Assembly (NCBI GenBank): GCA_035236585.1
Contig: CP141139.1
Coordinates: 37,953,217-38,017,216, forward strand
Source: Warburgia ugandensis
Lineage: Eukaryota; Streptophyta; Magnoliopsida; Canellales; Canellaceae
DNA length: 64,000 bases
Reading direction: 5' to 3'
Of this stretch, positions 12,536-23,438 are shown in pieces. The notes under the pieces were generated by a model. It ran no database searches and had not been told where the DNA came from. It worked only from the letters and a program-made list of their open reading frames with translations. A program made the position numbers and the translations under genes. The stretch's first letter is position 1, and every line of letters starts with the position of its first letter.

Positions 12536-14100
12536 ACAAAGGTGTTGTTTTAAAACTTTATGTACCTAAAGTAAATGTTGTAACCTACTAACTAAAATAA
12601 TGCATAATCAAAGGGCACAATCAACTAGTCCTAGAGCTAACAAGCTAAATATTTTGATTATCTTGAACTTCTTCAAGGGGAGTAGCTTTTAAATTATCCT
12701 AATCTTGAAAACTCTTTCTCTCTTTTATACTTGTCCTACTACTTAGTAGTTAGGTCCTAAAAAAATTAACTACTTCATGCCCTTCTCAGTTAGCATAGTT
12801 AATTTGAGTCATATATTGTTTTCACAAAGCTGGTTGCTTAAAAACCAATGCAATGATTTAACATAGAGCCATTGGAGTGATAATAGATAGCCTCCTTCTA
12901 AGAGGGTCCTATGATCTCAAAGGTTAATATATGTCTCTTCTAATTAGTTGCAAATTAAATTTGGAAGGCTAGGGTTCGTGATAATTATTGACTAATCCTA
13001 TGTAGAGTAAGAGGTGGTAATGAAATCCACCTTTGATCTTGTAAGGTATGGTGCCTTACTAATCAACTTTCATTCACCATGGAAATTTGATCAACATATA
13101 ATTCACCTTAAAGTATATAAACATATCCTAAAAATGTAAGGAAAATAATAAACTAGTGCAACTACTTATATGCTACTTACTCAAAGGGTCCAAACCTCCA
13201 TAAATTGGACACTACAAAATAGATACCCTATGTCTTGATGGTTATAGCTGAGGTTAGGCTATCCTTTGTTAAGTGGTTGCTTCTAATGTGAACAATCCTA
13301 AAAACTATGTGACAATTAATGTCTTACCCATGGGACAAAAAATATTAGCATAAAATTTTAGTAAGAACCTGTCATAAAAGACCATGAAAACTTAGCCTAA
13401 AACTAGCATGAAAATAATGTCCTAAATTAAATTGGAAAACATTACTTAATCCTAACATAAAAAATAGCAACAAACTAGTACCTAAACTGTACAAGAATGA
13501 AGCGTGCAAAAACTATAGTAAAATATGAATAAGAGCTTCACTAACAATCCAGAATTTGAACCATAAATCATAACTCTAAGGCATGAAACTTTCCTTGATT
13601 GAAGATCTACTCCTAGCAATCCCTTGATATGTCACATACCAACTTACAGCCCATAGGATCTCCACTCCATAATCAAGCAAAGACACATCTTGTCAAGAAA
13701 AGAAAAAAACTCTAAGAAGATGACATCTCAAGCAGCCAACCAAAAACTTCCTTAGGCACCTCTAAACAAAACTCCTCCAATGTGAAAGATAGCTCCGTAA
13801 ACCAATAGCCAAAGAGAGATGCCTTTAACTTAAGAAAAAATTGACCCTCTATCTAACGTCACCTACTTAACTCCTCTAATATGTGTCCTCTCATTAGCAG
13901 CCATCTCTATAACAGGATGTTCCAGTCTCCTAAAAAGGAGATTAACTCCTTATTATCCTTTCCTAAGTTAATCCCCTCTTTACAAATGGACCCATTTGTA
14001 AACAAATGATAGTAGGCAAGCAACAATGATGATTTCTTTGAAATCTACTTGGGAATAGGAGGTGACCCTTTTCTAACAACATTTTTTAGTGCAATACTAA
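12536..14100. other. AT-rich stretch without a recognisable gene
   Basis: No credible ORF on either strand. It lies between the inverted gag and the Tat-like pol and is probably decayed leader or LTR of one or both, but I could not align it to the LTRs in this window. A small palindrome, TCTCCTAAAAAGGAGA, lies near 13,926-13,942. Confidence 0.3.
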
Positions 14101-16860
14101 CTACAGAGAAGAGAGAACAATATAAAAACTTCTTGGTGTAGCATAGAGATGTATTCACATAACCATATAAGAAAATTCTAGGGCTTGACCCAAGGGTTGC
14201 CACTCACCAATTATCCATTGACCCTTCTAAGAAATTGGTGAAAAAATCACAGTGACACTTTTGGTAAGAGATAGTCCCATGGATAGAAGCTGAAGAAAAT
14301 AAGCTCATTGAATTGGGTCACATGAAAGTGAAACATCTAAGGAAGATCATTAACATTGTGCCTTTGAGGAACAAAAATGGACACAATGTTGACTTCAAAG
14401 ATTTCCCTACCCCATGGACCATTTCCAATTACCTATAAAGGGGATTTGAATTGATGCAACTATAGGATATGACTCCCTTTCTTTTATGAATGACTTGTCA
14501 AATCCAATTAAATGTAGATGAGCCCCAAAGACAGAGTGTACAACATTTTCCACCCCAAAAGGGATCTTTTATTATAAAGTTATTCCCTTCAATCTAAAAA
14601 ATGTAGGGTGTCACTTATTAGTTTGCTATGACACAAACATTTGATGGAATGTTGCATGATAAAGTGGAGTGCAGCATGTATGGCCTTGTTATAAAGACTA
14701 AGGATTGATAGTTGCATCTAAGAGACCTATTTATGTCTATAAAAGGCTATGTAATAGCTTTAAATGAAGCCACTAAACTATGTGTTCAGAGTCACCTCTA
14801 AAGAATTCCTTAGTTTTGTCATGTGACACCAAAGGATTGAGATTAACCCAACTAAAATTGAATATATATAAGAAATGTCACCTCTAAGGAACCTTCATGA
14901 GTCAAGGAACTTGCACGAGAAATTGGAACACATCAAGAGCATTATTTCTAATCTATCAAGGTGATGCCAACCTTCAAATGGGATGAAGCATGTAAAAGTT
15001 CCTTTGAACGCATTAAACTTATCTCCTCAATCTACTAGTTTTAATGGCATCAACAAAAAGGAAGCCACTAATCTAATATGTCACAATTGTCATAGCTCTC
15101 TTGGTGCCCTACTAGCCCAAAACAATGATGTGGTTAATAACAACGTAGTATACTACCTTGGTCAGAATTTGCTAGGGGTAGACACTAGGTATTCTCATAT
15201 TGAAAGGATATTCCTTCCCCTAGGTTTCGTTGTCTAGAAGATAAGATATTTCCTACTGTCCCACCCTATCACCCTCATTTCCAAAGCTAATATGTTAAAA
15301 TACCTTATAACGAGACTAACTTTGTATGGGCATTACTAATCGTTGAATTTGAAGTCACATATATACCACAAAAATCCATAAAAAGACAAGCTTTAGCAAA
15401 ATTTTGGTTACACACCATTTACCCACCTATTCACCATTAGCTTAAGATTTTCTTGATGAGGTTGTAATATCAATAGAACTCTCAAAACTATGCAAGATGT
15501 ACTTCAACGTGGCTACCCAATGGAAAGTTTAGGAGTCATTGTTGTGTTTCTAATAGCTATAAGGGGCTCATTCCTATGTGTCACAGATTATCTAGACCAT
15601 GCTCAAATTACAAGGAAGAGTATGAAGCTCTAATTTTGGGCTTGGAAGTTGTCAAAAATAGTGGAATCAAGGTTTTGCAACTTTATGGTAATCCACAATT
15701 GGCAATCAAACAAGTATTTGGAGAATATGAAGTTAGAAAACCTGAATCAGGTCCATACTACAAACAGTATTAGGGGGCACATTCCCATCTGAGTAATGAT
15801 TTATTAGATGCATTAGCAAACTTAACAATGGTTCTCACTACACTTACGATGATGAGACTTGTGCTTATCAATGAATAGGGGGTTCTTTCAATACAGCCCT
15901 TGTGTGAATCAATGATGAGGAGGAAACTTCTACTTATGACAATTGTTTGATCATAGAGGAGACATCATACTACCAATAATTGCTGCTTCACTATATCACC
16001 AATGAAGGAAAACTATAAAATCCTAAAGAGAATGTTGAAATCCAATAACAAGCACTGTAATTCATTGCAATGAATGATACATTGAACAAGAGATCCTTTG
16101 ATGGTATCTCATTAAGGTGTTGATGTAATTAAGATGTGATGTAGGCACTCTACAAAGTTCATTCTAGGGTTGCTTGGCACATCAAGGTGGGGCAAAGCTT
16201 CAACTATAGATAAAACTTTTTGGATTCTACTAGTTGTCATTTCTAATTGATGCCTTGAATTTTACATGAACCTGTAAAGCCTATCAAATGCATGGTGATT
16301 GATGGATGAGCCACCAGGATTGCTTCATCTAACTGTCACATCTTGGCCATTTCATGCTTGAGGCATGGATATTATTGGACCAGTAGCATAGGAGTGCTTT
16401 GCAGGACATTCATGTATCTTGGTCACAACATATTATTTCTCCAAGTGTGCTAAGGCTATGGCATTGAAGGTAGTGAAAGCATAAGACAATTTAAACTTTA
16501 TTAGAAGCCATGTTATTTATTGATTTAGAGTCACATGGCTTATCATTTCAGATAATAGAACTACTTTCAAGAGTGATACCGTAAGGAACTTCTATGCAAA
16601 GCATTCAATTGAGCATCATCTCTCCACTGGCAATAGTCCTTGAGTGAATGGTGGACTTGTAGAGAATTTCAACAAAACATTATGTAAGAGAAGATAGTCT
16701 CAAAGAGAAAAAGGGACTGGCACAAAAGACTCAGTGAAGCACCATGGGTTTTATATCAAACACCTATATGGGCATCACCATATTCCTCTATATTAGGGAC
16801 TAAAGTTGTCTTACCCTACAAACACCATCTTTACGAATGGAAATACAATTTTATTTGACC
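14100..16860 (+). pseudogene. Tat-like Ty3/gypsy pol remnant with an additional RNase H domain
   Basis: Start of RT: CHSPIIH-type residues, IEAEENKLIELGHMK and INIVPLRNKNGHNVDFKDF at about 14,180-14,400. The palm region follows at about 14,590-14,690 (ATYQ-like, FDGMLHDKVE). RNase H is at about 14,980-15,400: LGALLAQNNDVVNNNVVYYL, THIERIFLPLGFVV-like and HPITLISKANMLKYL. The second, additional RNase H is at 15,576-15,773: SNYKEEYEALILGLEVVKN, GIKVLQLYGNPQLAIKQVFG, EYEV. Integrase is at about 16,330-16,830: HFMLEAW, KAMALKVVK, TDNGTTFK-like and VNGLVENFNKTLC, then YSSILGTKVVLPYKHHLYEW. The extra RNase H is diagnostic of the Tat lineage. Multiple stops make it a fossil. Confidence 0.88.
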
Positions 16861-17764
16861 ATAGATGAGTAAAAACCCATTCCTATTTTTCCTCTACCCA
16901 CCCTCTTAGACCATACCTCTCTCTTGTTTTCTTTCTTGCTAAGAAGAGAGTGGGTCCCACCAAAACAACCCCACTCTACTTCTCCTCCTTTTCTCCTACT
17001 TTTGTTCTTTCATTCCTTGTATTCTTCTCTCCCTCTTATCCTCTCACATGTCACCCTTCCTTCTTCTTATTTTTCCTCACTCTTGCAATTATACATCTCT
17101 CACACTCTATTGCTTTTTGAAAGGAGTGGAGCCCATCAAATAGCCTCAATCCACATATTTTATCTTCACTATTCTTATATTGCCCCAAAACATCTCCTCT
17201 CTTTATAAAATGTGTCATACAATCCCCACTTCCTTTAGCTTAGAAAAAGCCCAAAAAAAGCCACTTTCTAGTTCTTTTCGAGGTTGGAAAGTTTAAATAT
17301 TCTGGAAAGAATTTTGAGAGTGAGAAATTTCTCCAAGAAGGATATTTTGAGATGAAGTTATTTGTGTTCCTAGAAAGATAAAAGGTGGATCTTCATCTTT
17401 CTCTTCTCTAACTTCCCTATCTCTATCATTATGCCTATATATTCTCTATTTTAGGGGACATTCAGTGCTTAGGATTGTACATGTATGTTCTCCACCCTAG
17501 GGAACATTTAGTACCTAGATTATGTGCAGTACTTAGATTTTATGTTTATCTATTTCTATTCTCAAGAAGGTTTAGTGCCCAGGATTTATGCCTATTTGTT
17601 TTCTATTCTCGAGAACATGTAGTGCCTAGGATTATGTCTATCTATTTCCTACTCCCCCAACATTCAATGCTTAGATCTTTGCCAACTTACTACCCATTTT
17701 GAAGAGTATCTAGTGCCTTTTTTAGCAAATAGAAGGGTATTCCCCACCAAGGGAGGTGCCTAGT
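16861..17764 (+). mobile_element. Left part of long LTR-like segment T, with degenerate tandem array 1
   Basis: A pyrimidine-rich stretch (16,900-17,100), a TATA-like CTTTATAAAATG at about 17,201, then five to six degenerate units of about 47-60 bp at 17,445-17,730. The unit core is TTCTATTCTCGAGAACAT with AGTGCCTAGGATTATG. It follows Tat integrase directly, so it is probably that element's 3' LTR. It is interrupted by the solo LTR at 17,765. Confidence 0.6.
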
Positions 17765-18190
17765 TGTAATGACTCCAATTTTGTAATATTAAAATCCCAA
17801 GTTAGCAATGAAAAGTTCAATTTTTGAAGATAAGGGTATTTTGGTCATTTCACTATTCACCTTGACTGAACCCAGAAATTTGGTCCTAAAAATGATACCA
17901 TTAGGTGCGTCTCAGAAAAAGGAATCCAAAAAGACCAAAATCACCCAAAACGGAGTTAAAATGAGCAAGTTATGGCCCTTTGAAGTTCAGGGGCAAAAAT
18001 ATAATTTTTACTAAAAACGGATTTAGCTTGCAAAACACAGGGGCCCATTTTGATACGGGCACCCTTCATCTTCAGCCCCCTAGAGGGTTCTAGAATGGCG
18101 GTGATTGGAGTAGAAATCACGGCCATTCTCGAGGTTTCTCCACCGCCATTCAAGGGTAGTGAGAGCCCCCTCCAGAACCCTCTTATAGCT

Positions 18191-18200
18191 CTATAAATAG
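18191..18200 (+). promoter_or_regulatory. TATA box of the solo LTR
   Basis: CTATAAATAG lies outside the duplicated unit, so only one copy is present. Confidence 0.6.
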
Positions 18201-18390
18201 AGCTCTTGGGAGCCTCTAATGGCAGCCCAAAAGCTTGAAGAAAACCCGTTGTGGAGGAGTAACCTAGAGGGGAAACGAGGAGAAAAATCTAGCAACGAAC
18301 CAGGTATGCCCAAGATCCCTCAAAACCCGTCTTCACAATAGTCCTAGGATCAATTTCCCTAGGTTTTTGCATGAAAAATCATGCAAAATG

Positions 18391-20280
18391 GAGCCCTGGA
18401 GAGCCACCAAGGACCTAGGGATGTTCCCTGGGCTGCACTGGTTCGACAGGGGTGTCCTGAGGACGCCCCGGTCCCCCAAACGACTAGAACGTCCTATCGG
18501 GACGAGACGCGTCGACCGCGTCTGAGAAAACCAACAGGAGCGTCCGGGGACGCGCCTGCAAAAGAGAGAGACAGAAGGGAAAATCCGGCGCGTCTACAGA
18601 TGCGCCCGCTGAGGCGCACGCCACAGATGTGTAGCATGCTAGCGATCCAAGATTTTTCCGCTCTTAAGGAAGCTGGAGCGCATGCCACTGACGCGCAGTG
18701 CCCTAGCATTCCCCTTTTCACTCTTAAGGCCCTTATGTACATGTGACATTAAAACGCTTATAACTTGAGATCTAGAGCTCCGATTGAGGTGTCGCAAAAG
18801 GCGTTGTGTCTGTGTCGACGACACGAACACATTCAAATTATAAAATCCCTAATCAAGTCTCAATCAAAGGTATGCATGACCCTTAGAATAGGATCATGGC
18901 GCGTGGCCGTTAGACCTTTGGAAAACTGATGATACCAAGGCCCAATTAGGACCTTAGGGCACCCATAGGCATAGGGATGGACCCTTAATGCCTAAGTAAT
19001 AAGACCAACTACTCTAAAACCCATAAAACATAGGCCAAACTAACCCTGATTCCCCAAACCATGTTCAGGAGCGTACGATGACAGAGGGGTTAGCGCAACC
19101 TAGCCAGGTAGGTGCTCTATCGCTACTAGATTCTTTTAAAAGAACTATGATTGTTTTGTGAATACATCTTTTAAGTGTATGACTTGTTTAGCATGACTTA
19201 ATGCAGCATGCATGTGATAAATGCTTTATGCATAAACATGTTTTGTAAATAATTGCATATACATTATGCATATATATGTTTTGCAAACTATTGCATACAT
19301 TGCATGATTTGTGAGCATTAAGTTCTTGCAAAATTGCATGTCCTTGAGGGTTACCAAAAGACGCTGGAGTGCCGAGGGCCAAGCAGTTGTGAGGGACCCA
19401 AAGAGGACAGGTTTTGGAAAAAGAGGTTTTCGCTTGTTTGATTTTATTATGATTTGGGCTGATAAGCTCGTGGGCACTATGCCGAGAGGGTTGGGTTGGC
19501 CTCCAGCCTCTACCACTATTAGGTGGATGGGTACCACTCCCAAAAAGGGGCAATGTCCCTACGTCGACTGCATGTGGTACAGGAGACTACCACTGTTGTC
19601 ACGGCACTGGGTCGACGTGTCATAAGCCCCGTGGAGGCTATGACCGAGTGTCCTCAGGTACCTAGGGAATACACGGCGAGGAGGTCATGGGCATAGCTGG
19701 ACCCTATGGTTTTGTGGACTTATTTACATTGCATATGGGATGATATGAGGTTGGTCGACCATACCATACTAGATATCCATGAGTTGGATTCAATGAAGCA
19801 TCTTATGCATATCATAATGTTATGATATATATGTATATCATACTTTCGATTTTGGATTATGTGATCCTTTAAGTCGTTAGTATTTCAGTTTGACAATGGA
19901 TTTTAATATTGATATTGAACTTGAGTATTCAGACATGCACATGTTTTGAAAGAGCATATGATTTTATAACATCTCATGCATTATAAAACTAGTAGTGATA
20001 GACTTCTACTGAGTATAGTATATACTCACCCTATCCTTAACATTTTTTAGGATAGTTCCACTCACAAATAGACGACGCCTCAGGAGATATTGGCGCTACG
20101 AGCAAGTGAATTAAAAAGGAGACAGTTATACATGTAAGTAAACTCTCAAACCTTTGGGCATGTCGTTGTATTTAATTACAGTTGGGCTGTGTACTGTGAC
20201 TGGAAAGACCTGGGAAAAACATTTATGGTTTCTAAAGCTTTTCAAAAACTACCTTGGTTGTTGTGAAAACAAATGACACT
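18391..20280 (+). repeat. Copy 1 of the internal duplication of the solo LTR
   Basis: It begins GAGCCCTGGAGAGCCACCAA and ends at AAATGACACT. Copy 2 is at 20,331-22,231, offset 1,940-1,951 bp. The two differ mostly by transitions and small indels. Confidence 0.93.
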
Positions 20281-20330
20281 AGGGGTTTGACAGGGACGTT
20301 CCCTGGGCCGCACTGGTTTGACAGGGTTTG

Positions 20331-22231
20331 GAGCCCTGGAGAGCCACCAAGGACCCAGGGACGTTCCCTGGGCCGCATTGGTTTGACAGGGTTGAACCAG
20401 GGTGTCCTGAGGACGCCCCGGTCCCCCAAACAACCAGAACGTCCCACCGGGATGAGACGCATCGACCACGTCTGAGAAAACCAACGGGCGCATTTGGGGA
20501 CGAGCCCACGAAAGAGAGAGAAGGGGGGGAAAATTTGACGCGTCTGCAGACGCTCCCGCTGAGGCACACGCTACAGCCGCATATCTCGCTAGCGATCTGA
20601 GATTTTTTTGTTCTTAAGGAAGCTGGGGCGCATGCCACTAACGCGCAGCGCCCTAGCATTTCGCCTTTTCACTCTTAAGGCCCTTATGTACATGTGACAC
20701 TAAAATGCTTCTAACTTGAGATCTAGAGCTCCGATTGAGGCGTCGCAAAAGGTGTTGTGTCCGTGTCAACAACGTGGACACACCCAAGTTATAAAATCCC
20801 TGATCAAGGCCCAATAAAAGGTGGCCATGACCCTTAAAATAGGATCATGGCGCGTGGCCGCTAGACCTTTGGAAAATTGATGATACCAAGGCCCAATTAG
20901 GACCTTAGGACACCCATAAGCATAAGGATGGACCCTTAATACTTAAGTAATAAGATCAACTACTCTAAAACCCATAAAATAGGCCAAACTAACCCTGATT
21001 CCCCAAACCATGTTCAGGAGTGTACGAGGACAGAGGGGTTAGCGCAACCTAGCCAGGTAGGTGCTTTATCGCTAATAAATTCTTTTAAAAGAACTATGAT
21101 TGTTTTGCGAATACATCTTTTAAGTATATGACTTGTTTAGCATGACTTAATTTAGCATGCATGTGATAAATGCTTTATGCATAGACATGTTTTGTAAATA
21201 ATTGCATATACATTATGCATAGATATGTTTTGCAAACTGTTGCATACATTGCATGATTTGTGAGCATTAAATTCTTGCAAAAATTGCATGTCCTTGAGGG
21301 TTACCAAAAGACGCTGGAGTGCCAAGGGCCAGGCAGTTGTGAAGGACCCGAAGAAGATAGGTTTTGGAAAAAGAGGTTTTTGCTTGTTTGATCTGATTAT
21401 GATTTGGGCTGATAAGCTCGTGGGCGCTATGCCGAGAGGTTTGGGTTGGCCTCCAGCCTCTACCACTATTAGGCGGATGGGTACCATGCCCAAAAAGGGG
21501 CAACGTCCCTACGCCGACTACATGTGGTACAGGGGGCTACCACTGGTGTCACGGCACTGGGTCGACGTGTCATACGCCTCGTGGAGGCTATGACCGAGTG
21601 TCCTCAGGTACCCGGGGACCACACGGCGAGGAGGTCGTGGGCATAGTTGGACCCTATGGTTTTGTGGACTTATTTGGATTGCATATGGCATGATATGAGG
21701 TTGGTTGACCATACCATACTAGATATCCATGAGTTGGATTCAATGAAGCATCTTATGCATATCATAATGTTATGATATATATGTATATCATACTTTCGAT
21801 TTTGGATTATGTGATCCTTTAAGTCGTTAGTATTTCAGTTTGACAATGGATTTTAATATCAATATTGAACTTGAGTATTCAGACATGCACATGTTTTGAA
21901 AGAGCATATGATTTTAAAACATCTCATGCATTATAAAACTAGTAGTGATAAACTCCTACTGAATATAATATATACTCACCCTATCCTTAACATTTTTCAG
22001 GATAGTTCCACTCACAAATAGACGACACCTTAAGAGATATTAGTGCTACGAGAAAGTGAATTAAAAAGGAGACAGTTATACATGTAAGTAAACTCTCAAC
22101 CCTTTGGACATGTCATTGTATTTAATTACAGTTGGGCTGTGTGCTGTGACTGGAAAGACCTAGGGAAAAACATTTATGGTTTCTAAAGCTTTTCAAAAAC
22201 TACCTTGGTTGTTGTGAAAACAAATGACACT
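20331..22231 (+). repeat. Copy 2 of the internal duplication of the solo LTR
   Basis: Near-identical to 18,391-20,280. A 40-bp junction at 20,289-20,330 repeats the motif GACAGGGACGTTCCCTGGGC found at the start of each unit, suggesting slippage or unequal exchange between short repeats. Confidence 0.93.
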
Positions 22232-22381
22232 CGGGGTTTTCAAAATGAGTTTAAAACTAAAAGGTTTTCCGCTACATTGCATGGTTTTTATAAAATAGTT
22301 TTCAAATAGGAATGCATCTCGCCTTAGGAATTAGATATTGCATTTAAAACTACAAGGGAAAACTCAGGTCGTCACACTAGT

Positions 22382-23438
22382 TGTCCTTCACTTTTTGGAC
22401 TCTAAAACCTATATGACAGATAGACAAAAATAAAGAAAGAAATTAATGGTGAGGGTGCCCCTATTAACTTTTAAAAAAAAAAACCAAAAACAAAACTAAT
22501 AGAATAAAAGGTAGTGGGCAAGAGATATCCTACACTAAGGAAATCTTCGTAGAGAAACTAGGACTCTATTTTAAGAACATGGCTAAATCTAGATCCAACC
22601 CCTTGTTCAAAATCTTAAATCTATCCAAGGATAAAGATTTGATAGTTTAGATCTAGGCCTAACCATGATGTTGTTTAGATCTAGAATAAGACTATAATCC
22701 AATAGCTTAGATCTAGCCCATGGCTCAATGAATGCTAGAATCTAGCCTAAATAGAATCTAATAGTTAAGATATGCCTAGAGAATACTAAGATCTAACCTA
22801 AGAAATGGTCCATTGTACCATAGAGAATGCTATGATATAGTATAAGATAATGATTCAATGGCTCGGATCTAGTCCTAGCCTAAAGGATGCTAAGATCTAG
22901 CCTAAGATAATGCTTCATAACTTAGATCTAACCCTAACCTAATGGACACTTGGATCCAATCTTAAACAAGATCATGGGTTTGAACCAAAGGTCAAGATCA
23001 ATTCAATGACCCTAATTGATCTAGCTTGATTCAAAAATAAAAATAAAAGCCATGATCCATCTAGCCCGTGTTCAACGCTAATGATTGAGAAAGGATAATA
23101 AAGTCATCCAACCAAAATCCAATAGTTCTTATCAATCTAACAAGAGATAACTAATATATTGACAACATGATAGCATGCTACATTATTCATGCATACATGG
23201 CAAGCTCCTACATGGATATCTCATGCATTATCCATGCAAAGCTGGTATGCCACACATGAATAGTTCATACAAAAAGCATAATTATTCCATTCAATTTTAT
23301 GTAAATTATCCATGCACAGCTAGTAAGTCCCTAAGTGGATATTTCATGCATTTTTCATGCTAACATAATATGCCCTATGTGGATAGTTTATGTAAGGATA
23401 ATAATTATTCTATTCTACATAAAGGAGGCCATGCGAAG
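22382..23438 (+). mobile_element. Middle part of segment T with tandem arrays 2 and 3
   Basis: It continues segment T after the solo LTR. Array 2 (about 22,560-22,960) is built of degenerate units containing AAGATCTAGCCTAAG and GCTTAGATCTAGCCC. Array 3 (about 23,170-23,430) has units with TTATCCATGCAAAGCTGGTA, CATGCATTATCC and CATGGATATTTCATGCAT. The reverse complement of both arrays appears, in mirror order, at 33.96-34.57 kb. Confidence 0.6.

Larger units (their letters stand above)
17765..22376 (+). mobile_element. Solo LTR, probable Tekay/Del-type gypsy, TSD CTAGT, with internal tandem duplication
   Basis: It starts TGTAATGACTCCAATTTTG and ends GGTCGTCACA. The 5 bp on both sides (17,760-17,764 and 22,377-22,381) are CTAGT, a perfect target duplication. 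It has no PBS, gag or pol, so it is a solo LTR. Within it, 18,391-20,280 and 20,331-22,231 are two close copies of a unit of about 1.95 kb with few differences. Without the extra copy the LTR would be about 2.7 kb. A CTATAAATAG TATA box lies at 18,191. It is CpG-rich compared with its flanks. The terminal GTCGTCACA is typical of Del/Tekay LTRs; the lineage call is an inference. ORFs inside are not genes. Confidence 0.85.

Noticed and set aside
18381..21593. Overlapping ORFs of 100-126 codons in the GC-rich region
   Set aside because: They fall inside the solo LTR on both strands; copies 1 and 2 do not keep the frames intact, and no domain is visible.
22560..23430. A CRISPR-like or satellite array
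   Set aside because: Units are degenerate, of unequal length and without regular spacers; they belong to LTR-like segment T.
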